Below are positions 57,450-64,000 of a DNA stretch of 64,000 nucleotides, piece by piece. The DNA comes from Streptomyces roseolilacinus (lineage in GTDB: Bacteria > Actinomycetota > Actinomycetes > Streptomycetales > Streptomycetaceae), in NCBI RefSeq assembly GCF_014649335.1, contig NZ_BMSV01000006.1, positions 248,001 to 312,000 on the forward strand. Direction: 5' to 3'. The position numbers and the translations under genes are program-made. The stretch's first letter is position 1; each line of letters opens with the position of its first letter. The notes under the pieces are model-generated. The model was not told where the DNA came from and searched no databases. It was given only the letters and a program-made list of their open reading frames with translations.

Positions 57450-58309
57450 CAGGCGACCACGCGCTTCCATGCGGCGCGTAGGCGGGTCTCGGAGGCGGAG
57501 TGTCCGGCGGCGCGGAAGCGGATGGACATCTCCCGGTAGGACAGGGCCGGGGTCTGGCTGCGGCGGATCTCGTCCACCAGCCGGTCCAGCTCCCCATCGG
57601 TGAGCGCGGGCGCCGCGTCCAGTGCCGGGACGGGGGCGGTGGGGCCCCAGATGGGGAGTTCCCAGGAGGGTGTGACGCCGGGTGTGACGCGGCCCGTCAC
57701 GCAGGTCAGGGCCCGTGCGGTGTCCTCCCCGTCGCGGGCGGCTTCCAGGGTTGACCATGCTGCGGAGAGGGTCTGTGCGGTCTTGGCTTGGATGTGTGCG
57801 ATGCGTGCCCCGGCCTGTGTGACGGCCGTCAGCCGCGTCTCTTCCGTGACCGCGTCGGCCCGCAGGCGGGAGCGGGCCACGGCCGCTTCGTCGCGGGCTT
57901 CCTGCTGGATGCTGCGGATCGTCTTGAGCGCGTGCGCGGTCAGGGCGGTGCGCTCCCACAGCCCGTGCACCAACCACAGGGCCTTCGCCGCGAGCGGCAG
58001 CCACGCCACGGCCAGCCACGCGCCGGTGTTCTCCTCGGCGGTCAGCGCGTGGGCGATCAGGACGCCGGTGGCGACCAGACCGAAGCCCCACCCCACCACC
58101 GTGACCGGGGTGGAGTGGTCGCCCTGCGCGGCGAGACGGCGTTCGTAGGCGAGGGTGGCCAGCCACCCGCCGTCGATGCCGAGGCCGACGACCAGGGCGA
58201 CGGGCCAGGGCACCGCCGCGCCGAGCCACATCATGACGACGGCGAGGGTGAGCACCATGGACACGGCCGTCATCGCGACGGCCGGCAGCACAGTCGTTTT
58301 GGCGTTCAC
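57449..58309 (-). CDS. SpdB-like membrane protein
   Basis: A 286-residue membrane protein: helices VLPAVAMTAVSMVLTLAVVM, WPVALVVGLGIDGGWLA, VVGWGFGLVATGVLIAHA and AWLAVAWLPLAAKALWL, then a long helical arm (HALKTIRSIQQEARDEAAV) and a C-terminal helix-turn-helix-like segment (SYREMSIRFRAAGHSASETR). This matches Spd-type spread proteins that move the element within the mycelium. GTG at 58309 with GGAGG. Confidence 0.75.
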   Translation of the reverse strand: MNAKTTVLPAVAMTAVSMVLTLAVVMMWLGAAVPWPVALVVGLGIDGGWLATLAYERRLAAQGDHSTPVTVVGWGFGLVATGVLIAHALTAEENTGAWLAVAWLPLAAKALWLVHGLWERTALTAHALKTIRSIQQEARDEAAVARSRLRADAVTEETRLTAVTQAGARIAHIQAKTAQTLSAAWSTLEAARDGEDTARALTCVTGRVTPGVTPSWELPIWGPTAPVPALDAAPALTDGELDRLVDEIRRSQTPALSYREMSIRFRAAGHSASETRLRAAWKRVVA

Positions 58310-58758
58310 GCGGTACCTCCCAGGGCGAGCACGGCGGCGACGATGAGCAGGGCCCCGGCGGCGTAGGTGAGATCGATCGCGCGCTGCAGCCGGGCGAACT
58401 TGGCCACGGTGATCCGGGCCAGGCCCGCGATGTCCTCCGCCCGCTCGTCCTGGGCGAGGTGGGTGCGGATCTCGTCGGGGGTGAGGGTGGCCCACAGGGG
58501 GAAGCCGGCGCCGCCGGACAGGTTCGGCCGGACTGCCCGCAGCAGCAGCCCCACCACGGCCAGCAGCACGGCGACACCCGCGCCGCCGACCACGGCCGCG
58601 GCCACCGGCAGCCGCACCGTGCCCGCGAGGGTCCAGACGCCGGCGAGGGCGGCGCCGGTGAACGCCAGCAGTAGCGACGCCTTCGTGTCGGTGCGGGCCA
58701 GCTCCGCCTTCACCTCCGCGTGCGCCGCGTCGAGCGCGGTGGCATTCTCGCGGTTCAC
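58306..58758 (-). CDS. DUF5706/Pycsar effector-like membrane protein
   Basis: A 150-residue protein matching the Pycsar effector (DUF5706) pattern: an N-terminal charged helix (AHAEVKAELARTDTKASLL), two adjacent helices (LAFTGAALAGVWTLAGTV and VAAAVVGGAGVAVLLAVVGL), a cytoplasmic loop, and a C-terminal helix (AAGALLIVAAVLALGGT). Known Pycsar effectors disrupt the membrane when a cyclic nucleotide made by a partner cyclase binds. No cyclase gene is in the window. GTG start and stop overlap both neighbours by 4 bp, so it is built into the transfer operon. Confidence 0.75.
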   Translation of the reverse strand: MNRENATALDAAHAEVKAELARTDTKASLLLAFTGAALAGVWTLAGTVRLPVAAAVVGGAGVAVLLAVVGLLLRAVRPNLSGGAGFPLWATLTPDEIRTHLAQDERAEDIAGLARITVAKFARLQRAIDLTYAAGALLIVAAVLALGGTA

Positions 58759-59036
58759 GACGCACCCCCGGTCTGCTGGCCGGCCCGCGTGCTGGCCGTG
58801 TCCCAGTGCTGGTAGCCGGTTGTGGGGTGCTCGGCCAGGCGGGCCCGCAGGTAGTCCGCGGACCACCCGGGGTCCTCTCCGTGGTCGAGGACCGGGCCCA
58901 GGACGATCTCCGCGTACATCGCGCGGTTGGTGAGGACCCGGGCACGCTCCTGCGCGTCGCCCACGGTCGCGGCGTACGGGATGGCGATCGCTTCCCGTAC
59001 GGCCTCCAGCAGGGTTCGCAGTTCGGCGGCGCTCAC
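58755..59036 (-). CDS. Hypothetical transfer-operon protein (93 aa)
   Basis: Helical protein starting VSAAELRTLLEAVREAIAIP, with ERARVLTNRAMYAEIVLGPV and HWDTASTRAG. Overlaps neighbours on both sides (GTGA). Not recognised. Confidence 0.7.
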   Translation of the reverse strand: MSAAELRTLLEAVREAIAIPYAATVGDAQERARVLTNRAMYAEIVLGPVLDHGEDPGWSADYLRARLAEHPTTGYQHWDTASTRAGQQTGGAS

Positions 59037-59302
59037 GCAGCACCCCCGCGAAGGTCCGTCCCGGCCGCGCGGTTGACCAGTGCGACCCGGGCGGCCAGCG
59101 CACGGCGGCGGGCCCGTCGGATACGGCGCTCGTCCAGCTCGCTCGGCGTGCGGTCGAGGGTGACGATGTGCGCGTCCAGCAGCTCGACGTCCGCCAGAAT
59201 CACGGGCATCTCGCGGTCGATGGCGTCCAGCTCCGCGGCCGTCGGCTCCATCCACGGAGCGCCCGCGGTAACGGCGTCCTGAACAGTGACGATGTGCTCC
59301 AT
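59033..59302 (-). CDS. DUF6284-like protein, first gene of the AICE-2 transfer operon
   Basis: An 89-residue homologue of the AICE-1 protein at 35150 (ELDAIDREMPVILADVELLD, ERRIRRARRRALAAR). It opens the operon below the conserved leader. Function unknown. Confidence 0.78.
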   Translation of the reverse strand: MEHIVTVQDAVTAGAPWMEPTAAELDAIDREMPVILADVELLDAHIVTLDRTPSELDERRIRRARRRALAARVALVNRAAGTDLRGGAA

Positions 59303-59450
59303 TGGGTCGTGTGTCCCTTCGCAGGTGGAACGGCCCGTTGCGGCTCCCGGGATGCCCCCCGGGAGCCGCTTGCCGTTGGAGTCGGTTCCGGCTCCCCTCA
59401 GCGCTGCTCGTACGAGACGAGCAACGGAGGCAACCGGCGCAGCCGAATCG

Positions 59451-59610
59451 GCTGCGGAGGTGGCGAAGCGTTCTATGGCCCCAGCGGGGCCCGCGATCTT
59501 TGCCCTTGTCTCACCGCACGCATGGGTCGCTTGTCCGCCCCGCAAGGGCGGCCTGGGAGAAGGTGCTTGCTGCTCGCGCGGCAGGGCCTACGGCTTGTCG
59601 CAGATGCCTG
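59451..59610 (-). ncRNA. Conserved structured leader of the AICE-2 transfer operon
   Basis: Counterpart of 35583-35741, about 94% identical over ~160 bp. On the transcript strand it has the GCCGCCC-TTGC-GGGGCGG hairpin and ends in CCGCAGCCGATTCGGCTGCG, a terminator-like stem. Confidence 0.6.
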
Positions 59611-59720
59611 AACGTCTGTTCCTCTGTGGAGTTCTCAAGCCAGCAGTCGCTTCCTTCGAGCCGTTTTACGGGCCCTCCGGGCGCCGGGAGCAGCCCAAAG
59701 AAGGGCCTCCCGTGCTTGCT

Positions 59721-59792
59721 GTCCTAGGACTGCGGAGCACTTGAGAAGACAATGGCGCACAGTCCCAGGACTGTCAACAGTCCTGGGACTGT
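59721..59792. promoter_or_regulatory. Operators for the AICE-2 GntR repressor
   Basis: ACAGTCCCAGGACTGT (59759-59774) and ACAGTCCTGGGACTGT (59777-59792) form an inverted pair 2 bp apart, each near-palindromic. A third, GTCCTAGGAC (59721-59730), lies 40 bp away. The gap lies between the transfer operon and the GntR gene. Confidence 0.75.
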
Positions 59793-59822
59793 GTTTGACT
59801 GGACGGGTGGAGAGGAGAGCGC

Positions 59823-60611
59823 GTGGCACCGAAGTGGCGGGAACTGGCAGACAAGCTGGCTGAGCGCATCAGGAGCGGCGAGTACGCCCCTGGCCAGCAG
59901 CTTCCGTACATCCGCGACCTGGTGGAGGCTGGCGAGGGATCGAAGTCCACGGTTCACGCGGCATACCGGGCGCTGGAAGCCGAAGGACTGGTGACCTCGT
60001 CCCGCGGCCATGGGACCGTCGTACGGGAGCAGGCGCCGCTGAAGCGATTGGGCATCGCCCGATACGACAAGGCGAAGTGGCGTGACGGCGACGAGGTGGC
60101 GTTCATCGCTGACCGCGTCGCGTCCGGACGCGCGTACAAGCGGGGTGAGCAGACACAGACGATCAGCCGCGTGCCGGCGCCTCCGATCGTCGCCCAAGCG
60201 CACGGGCTCCCTGAGGGCGCAGAGGTGTACGCGCGCGCCCGTCTGGTGAAGGAAGGCGATCAGCCAACGCACACCCTCACCAGCTACTACCGCCCCGAAC
60301 ATGTCGAGGGGACACGTCTGGTCGACCCGACACCCGGCCCTGCCGGCCGAGGGGGCGGCTTCCGGGTCCTTTACGACGCCGGGTACGAGATCGACCACAT
60401 GCGGGAAGAGCTGTTCGCCCGAGTGCCCAAGCCCGACGAGGTGGAGCAGCTCAAGCTGCTGCCTGGTGAATGGGTCGTGGAGTTGCACCGGACCACGTAC
60501 ACGGCTGACGGAACCGTCGTGGAGTTCGCCGTCGGTGTCCACGCGGCAACACGGTTCGCCTGGTCGTACGACTTCAAGGTCCCCGACTCGGCCGCGGAGG
60601 CCCCCAAGTGA
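59823..60611 (+). CDS. GntR-family repressor with UTRA domain (KorSA-like)
   Basis: A 262-residue regulator. N-terminal winged helix WRELADKLAERIRSGEYAPG and STVHAAYRALEAEGLV; C-terminal UTRA ligand-binding domain with LVKEGDQPTHTLTSYY and LPGEWVVELHRTTYTAD. KorSA-type GntR proteins keep AICE transfer and replication off. GTG at 59823 after GAGAGGAGAG. Palindromes at 59721-59792 are its likely operators. Overlaps the next gene by 4 bp. Confidence 0.9.
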   Translation: MAPKWRELADKLAERIRSGEYAPGQQLPYIRDLVEAGEGSKSTVHAAYRALEAEGLVTSSRGHGTVVREQAPLKRLGIARYDKAKWRDGDEVAFIADRVASGRAYKRGEQTQTISRVPAPPIVAQAHGLPEGAEVYARARLVKEGDQPTHTLTSYYRPEHVEGTRLVDPTPGPAGRGGGFRVLYDAGYEIDHMREELFARVPKPDEVEQLKLLPGEWVVELHRTTYTADGTVVEFAVGVHAATRFAWSYDFKVPDSAAEAPK

Positions 60612-61258
60612 TTTCCGCTGAAGTCTGGGCCGACGCACAGGTGCTGTGGGACTACCAGCGCATGGGCCACGAACTGAGGCCGTGCTCCGTCGGTATCGGC
60701 CTCGGAAGTCATGACTTGGGCGTGGCCGATGTGACGGCGGACCTCTACCACCGCGGCATGTTTCCGCTCATCGTCTTCACGGGCGCCACCAGCCGCACGA
60801 CCGAAGCTCGCATGCCGCGAGGCGAAGCCGAGCACTACCGCGACCGGGCACTGGGGCTAGGGGTGCCTGCCTCGGTCATCCTCGTGGAACCCAACGCCCG
60901 GAACACGGGCGAGAACATCAGCTTCTCGCGGGACCTGCTGGAGAAGCACGGCGTGGACATCACCTCCGCGCTCCTCGTCAGCAAGCCTTATGAAGAACGA
61001 CGCGCGTACGCGACTGCCCGCAAGCTCTGGCCGACGGTGGACATCGTCAGCGCTTCATCACCCATGACACTCATGGAGTACGTGGACGGCTTGGGAAACG
61101 CTCAGCTAGTACTAGACATGCTGGTCGGCGCTCAGCAGCGTCTTCTGGTGTATCCAGCGCAAGGCTTCGCGATCAGGCAAGCTGTCCCCGACCGAGTCGT
61201 GGCGGCCTACGAGCGACTTCGTACTGCAGGCTTCACAAGCCGTTGTCTCCCCGATTGA
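60608..61258 (+). CDS. YdcF/DUF218-family protein
   Basis: A 216-residue DUF218/YdcF protein (SVGIGLGSHDLGVADV, LIVFTGATSRTTEARM, EPNARNTGENISFSRDLL). The Gly-rich first loop and NTGEN segment are typical and may bind a nucleotide or SAM-like ligand. Function in AICEs is unknown, but the pairing with a GntR repressor recurs in Streptomyces. GTG start overlaps the GntR stop. Confidence 0.82.
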   Translation: MISAEVWADAQVLWDYQRMGHELRPCSVGIGLGSHDLGVADVTADLYHRGMFPLIVFTGATSRTTEARMPRGEAEHYRDRALGLGVPASVILVEPNARNTGENISFSRDLLEKHGVDITSALLVSKPYEERRAYATARKLWPTVDIVSASSPMTLMEYVDGLGNAQLVLDMLVGAQQRLLVYPAQGFAIRQAVPDRVVAAYERLRTAGFTSRCLPD

Positions 61259-61447
61259 CGGTGTGGGGCCGCGATTCAAAATTTCCTTACCTTATTTGCT
61301 CCATCCATGACGACCCGCTCAGGAAACTCGCAGGACACCGTCTGAAAATCGGAAGGTATTCAGTTTGACCCCAGTCCCAGCCATCGCAGCCTGTATCAGG
61401 ATGTGAGTCTCCCGGTAAATTACGCCCGCAAGAAAATCGTTGCAATC

Positions 61448-62575
61448 TTAAAAAGGTGGCTCATCACTGTACCCTCCCAGCGGAACCTCGATTCGACTTG
61501 CAAGTTCATGGAGCCCTGCACGCGTCAACGCCTTCGCGTAATCGGGTTTCTTATTCCATGGGATGCTAGACATCAGGACATCTTGCAGTTCGGGGTCACT
61601 TTCCTTAGCGCCAATGATGAAACGAGATACATCGGATGCCATCCCCTTAAGGATGGAATCTCGTTCTTCCATCGCTCCAAGGTTGCTGAAGTGGCTTACG
61701 ACCTCCAGAATCCGGGTCGGTTGCCGATGGCTCCCTACGAAGCCCAGCATCTTGAGGGCGTCCTGTGAGAGGGCTGCGGCGCGCAGTCTCGCCACTATGG
61801 CCTGTAGAGCATGAGAAAGATGCCATTGAGCGAGGCTAGTGAGCAACATATCTACGTACTGGCCTACCGAGGCCCTGCGCAGCCCCACCACAAGAACCGG
61901 TACATTTTGCAAACTCCGCTGCCTGGCGGTATGTCTCAGAAGTTTCTCGACGGTCGCATTGTTCCCGGGAGACCAATTACCCCACGAGTCATTGTTCTCG
62001 GGGTCTGGCAGGGGGAACATCCCCTCAAGGGCGACTGTGCATTGCACAATTTCGTGAGGGCTCGCCTGTGCTGTCCATTTCATTAGGCTCTCGCAGGACA
62101 TCTGTGCCGTAAACATTTCAGCTGCTACATGCGGTACCCATGTGGATAGCGGCGCGCCTTCGGATTGCGAGATTAGATCGAGTAGATCGGACATTCCTGC
62201 ATTCCGCAGGGGAGACGCGTCCCAAGGTTCCGGCGGATTGCCTGTAGTGTGCGGGACGCGGCTCTCTTTGTTTGAATTGTAAGAACTCGGTCTGCTGGTT
62301 GCCACGAATTTTGCACGCCATGATTTTTCGTCGACCTCTTGGGGGCTCAGGGGGGTGCCGTTTGACTGTGCGTATTCGGCAATGGCTGCAACTAGGGCGA
62401 GTGTCTGGTGGAGCTTTAGTGGATTCTTTCCGGTGAGTTTCTCTTGGATGGTGGAACGCGCCATCTCTCGGTTTCGACCGGTCCCTTTAAGTAGGCGCTC
62501 AATGTCTCTATAGGAGGGATTACCTGCTCGCAAGCGCAGATCTCGAAGCTGCTTCGCCAAGTTGTCCGACACCAT
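61448..62575 (-). CDS. Cargo protein with N-terminal HTH-like domain (375 aa)
   Basis: N-terminal ~70 residues, LAKQLRDLRLRAGNPSYRDI and REMARSTIQEKLTG, match a helix-turn-helix-like domain common at the start of large actinobacterial regulatory and defence proteins. A low-complexity linker follows, then ~260 residues of helical sequence with no known domain. The gene is visibly AT-richer than its neighbours, with many A/T-ending codons, indicating recent acquisition. The ATG at 62575 has no strong ribosome-binding site. Phased repeats lie just upstream. Confidence 0.7.
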   Translation of the reverse strand: MVSDNLAKQLRDLRLRAGNPSYRDIERLLKGTGRNREMARSTIQEKLTGKNPLKLHQTLALVAAIAEYAQSNGTPLSPQEVDEKSWRAKFVATSRPSSYNSNKESRVPHTTGNPPEPWDASPLRNAGMSDLLDLISQSEGAPLSTWVPHVAAEMFTAQMSCESLMKWTAQASPHEIVQCTVALEGMFPLPDPENNDSWGNWSPGNNATVEKLLRHTARQRSLQNVPVLVVGLRRASVGQYVDMLLTSLAQWHLSHALQAIVARLRAAALSQDALKMLGFVGSHRQPTRILEVVSHFSNLGAMEERDSILKGMASDVSRFIIGAKESDPELQDVLMSSIPWNKKPDYAKALTRAGLHELASRIEVPLGGYSDEPPF

Positions 62576-62600
62576 GTCACCTCGTCTTGTGTTCAGGGTG

Positions 62601-62660
62601 TCCGCGCTCGTCCGGAGGTGTCCGGCTGCGTCTGGACGTGTCCGGTCTCGTCCATCACTG
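62601..62660. repeat. Six tandem 10-bp units GTC(C/T)(G/A)NNNNN
   Basis: GTCCG or a close form begins at 62601, 62611, 62621, 62631 (GTCTG), 62641 and 62651 (GTCCA), exactly one helical turn apart, 26 bp upstream of the start of the minus-strand cargo gene. Likely a multi-subunit regulator binding site. Confidence 0.6.
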
Positions 62661-62773
62661 CCGAGGAGACCAGGAGAAAGACTAGGTCAATGGCATGGCA
62701 GGTGTCCGCGAACTGCCGGATGTGACCGGGAAGTTGGTATGACGTCGACCGGACAGATTCACTCGGGAACAAC

Positions 62774-62812
62774 GAACCCCGCTCCCTCCGGTGGGCGGTG
62801 GGAGCGGGGTTC
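62774..62812. terminator. Large hairpin upstream of the tiny membrane protein
   Basis: 13-bp perfect stem GAACCCCGCTCCC / GGGAGCGGGGTTC; isolates the small gene at 62866 or acts as an attenuator. Confidence 0.7.
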
Positions 62813-62865
62813 ATCTCACTGTTGTCAGGCTTGTGCGAGCCCGAGTGAAAGGTCGGAGTACCGCT

Positions 62866-63006
62866 GTGTCAAAGATGGACGGACCCCTGAGCAGCCAGAC
62901 TACCGAAACCCAGGGCCAGAAGGTCTACCTCTGGCTAGTTGCTGTGGGTTCCCTTGCCGGGTTGCTGACGGCGGTCGCATCGGTCATCACCGCCTTGAAG
63001 GGGTGA
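62866..63006 (+). CDS. Tiny membrane protein just inside attR (46 aa)
   Basis: Short polar start (VSKMDGPLSSQTTETQGQK) and one helix (VYLWLVAVGSLAGLLTAVAS), ending ITALKG. GTG start with GGAG 7 nt upstream. Single-helix size suits a type I toxin-like or exclusion protein; no family evidence. Confidence 0.5.
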   Translation: MSKMDGPLSSQTTETQGQKVYLWLVAVGSLAGLLTAVASVITALKG

Positions 63007-63037
63007 GGCGGCACTGGCAGGTGCCGTCGGTCTAGCC

Positions 63038-63060
63038 TGACATCAGCGGATGACATCAAC
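63038..63060. repeat. Arm-type repeats near attR of AICE-2
   Basis: TGACATCAGCGGATGACATC-type block (23 bp), one difference from 49506-49528, direct orientation. Confidence 0.7.
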
Positions 63061-63155
63061 GCTGACAGACACCTGTGGACGTACACAGAGTTCTGCTGGG
63101 TTCTGTGCCACTGCGTAAGCCAGCAGCGGCTCGGCATCACCAATGCGACACCCGC

Positions 63156-63202
63156 CTACGGATCAGAAGGTTGCAGGTTCGAATCCTGCCGAGTGCACAC
63201 AG
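63156..63202 (+). repeat. attR of AICE-2
   Basis: 47 bp identical to attL; a tRNA-Arg 3' end without its 5' half. Confidence 0.95.
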
Positions 63203-63205
63203 ATG

Positions 63206-63233
63206 AGAGGCCCCGGAGAGATCCGGGGCCTCT
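63206..63233. terminator. Original tRNA-Arg terminator
   Basis: 12-bp perfect stem AGAGGCCCCGGA / TCCGGGGCCTCT followed by TGCG; 4 bp beyond attR. Confidence 0.75.
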
Positions 63234-63445
63234 TGCGTTGTCCGGGGACGTGCCGCAGTGGAGTGCGGCAGTCGGGTTCACCCGTTCGTGCCACCCACCG
63301 TGCCGGGCAGTCGGCCGATGGCCGCCCGCACCTCCTCGCGTTCGCCTTGTGCCTGGGGCCGGGTTCTCCCCGCGGCGGGGCGGGCGGGGGTCGGGCCCCG
63401 TCGGGGGCGGGGCCGGTGTCGGGTGCGTGTGGAACAGTGGCGCGC

Positions 63446-63829
63446 ATGTGGGTACCTGCTGAGAACCGGCGCTTCGTGCTGGGTGACCTGCCCGTGCTGC
63501 TGATGGGAGGTGCTCCGGTGCACGAGGAGCTGCCCGAGCTGCACGCCCCCGGGGGGCGGGTGCCGGCGTGCGCGGGATGGTCGGTCGTACCGAAGGCCAC
63601 GCTGTGCGTCGTCGACGGGCCCGGCGACTCCGGCTGCGTGGTGCCGGGGGCGTTCTCCCCCGAGGAGTTCGGTCATGTCGTCGAGTGGTGCGAGACCGTC
63701 GAGCGGGCCGGTGGCGCCGTGGTCGTGTCGGTCGGCGCCCTGCCCGGCGAGGCCGAGTCCGTCGACTGGGACGCGCTGCTGTCCGGCGGGTCGCGGGGAG
63801 GGTTCGTGCCCGCGCTCACCGCCCCGTGA
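63446..63829 (+). CDS. Conserved hypothetical protein (127 aa)
   Basis: A compact soluble protein (MWVPAENRRFVLGDLPVLLM, WSVVPKATLCVVDGPGDSGC) with no recognised domain. ATG at 63446. Its stop overlaps the next GTG (GTGA), so the two are coupled. It is the first chromosomal gene after AICE-2. Confidence 0.65.
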   Translation: MWVPAENRRFVLGDLPVLLMGGAPVHEELPELHAPGGRVPACAGWSVVPKATLCVVDGPGDSGCVVPGAFSPEEFGHVVEWCETVERAGGAVVVSVGALPGEAESVDWDALLSGGSRGGFVPALTAP

Positions 63830-64000
63830 GCGGCGGATGGCGGAGCCGGGGCGTCCGGTGGGACGGGCACCGGCCCGTGTGGGCGTGGGAGGGCGGGCGG
63901 ACCAGTCCCCTCACGTACGGGCGCGAGCTGGCCTTCCGGATCGTCGGTGAGCGACGGTGCCCCGGTGCGCGCGGCAACCCCTGCCCGGACCGCGCCGTCG
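63826..64000 (+). CDS. DUF2797 family protein (5' part)
   Basis: Only 58 codons are in the window. They read VSGGWRSRGVRWDG then SPLTYGRELAFRIVGERRCP and ARGNPC, a pattern I recognise from actinobacterial DUF2797 proteins; the Cys pair could bind metal. Function unknown. Confidence 0.75.
   Translation, partial: MSGGWRSRGVRWDGHRPVWAWEGGRTSPLTYGRELAFRIVGERRCPGARGNPCPDRAV

Larger units (their letters stand above)
49424..63202. mobile_element. AICE-2, integrated in tRNA-Arg(ACG)
   Basis: A 13.8-kb element bounded by identical 47-bp repeats of the tRNA-Arg 3' end. It has a tyrosine integrase, Xis, a repeat array, a P-loop replication ATPase, a prim-pol protein, TraB and the small transfer-associated genes on the minus strand. 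A GntR repressor, a YdcF-like protein and a tiny membrane protein are on the plus strand, with one cargo gene on minus. The plan matches AICE-1, but the integrase, replication ATPase and repeats differ, so the two were acquired separately. It appears complete. Confidence 0.93.

Overview
The window looks like the origin-proximal core of a Streptomyces (or close relative) chromosome. The evidence is very high GC, many GTG starts and 4-bp GTGA/ATGA gene overlaps, lineage-typical families (DUF5926, SpoIIE/RsbW-like regulators, SSI-type inhibitor, SigE-family ECF sigma factor), two copies of the exact 14-bp Streptomyces parS palindrome plus a one-mismatch copy, and a cluster of DnaA-box-like 9-mers.

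Layout. 1-24289 is core: dihydrolipoyl dehydrogenase, a HAD phosphatase overlapping serS, a DnaA-box cluster, pheA, a five-gene copper/haem operon (YcnI, Sco1, PCuAC, CopC-CopD, DyP peroxidase), an RsbW-like ATPase, a parS pair, pepP, a PP2C-like protein with a damaged active site, a prim-pol-like protein, DUF5926, a second RsbW-like ATPase, GDPD and an HtrA protease. 24290-38921 is an actinomycete integrative and conjugative element (AICE-1) in the 3' end of tRNA-Ser(UGA), bounded by perfect 58-bp direct repeats. 38922-40366 is a relic ending in a third, decayed copy of the same tRNA-Ser end, so the site appears to have been used at least twice. 40465-49189 returns to core: tRNA-Trp, a frameshifted DUF817 gene, an ECF sigma factor, parS, an acyl-CoA ligase, a 1,317-residue kinase-like protein, an SSI-like inhibitor and tRNA-Ser(GCU). 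49393-63202 holds AICE-2 in tRNA-Arg(ACG), bounded by perfect 47-bp repeats. 63203-64000 is core again (an unknown gene and the start of a DUF2797 gene).

The two AICEs share one plan: att, arm-type repeats, integrase, excisionase, a short-repeat array (possible replication origin), P-loop replication ATPase/helicase, prim-pol protein, a structured leader, TraB/FtsK translocase, then a run of small transfer-associated genes, a conserved ~160-bp leader, operators, a regulator, cargo, a tiny membrane protein and attR. The integrases and repeats are specific to each element, while several non-coding blocks are almost identical between them: the ~160-bp leader, the hairpin before traB, and a palindrome that places the prim-pol ribosome-binding site in a stem. 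These conserved non-coding blocks and the element-specific repeat arrays are the most interesting signals here. AICE-2 also carries a Pycsar-type (DUF5706) membrane protein inside its transfer cluster, with no cyclase beside it.

All family names come from reading motifs and layout; no database search was run.
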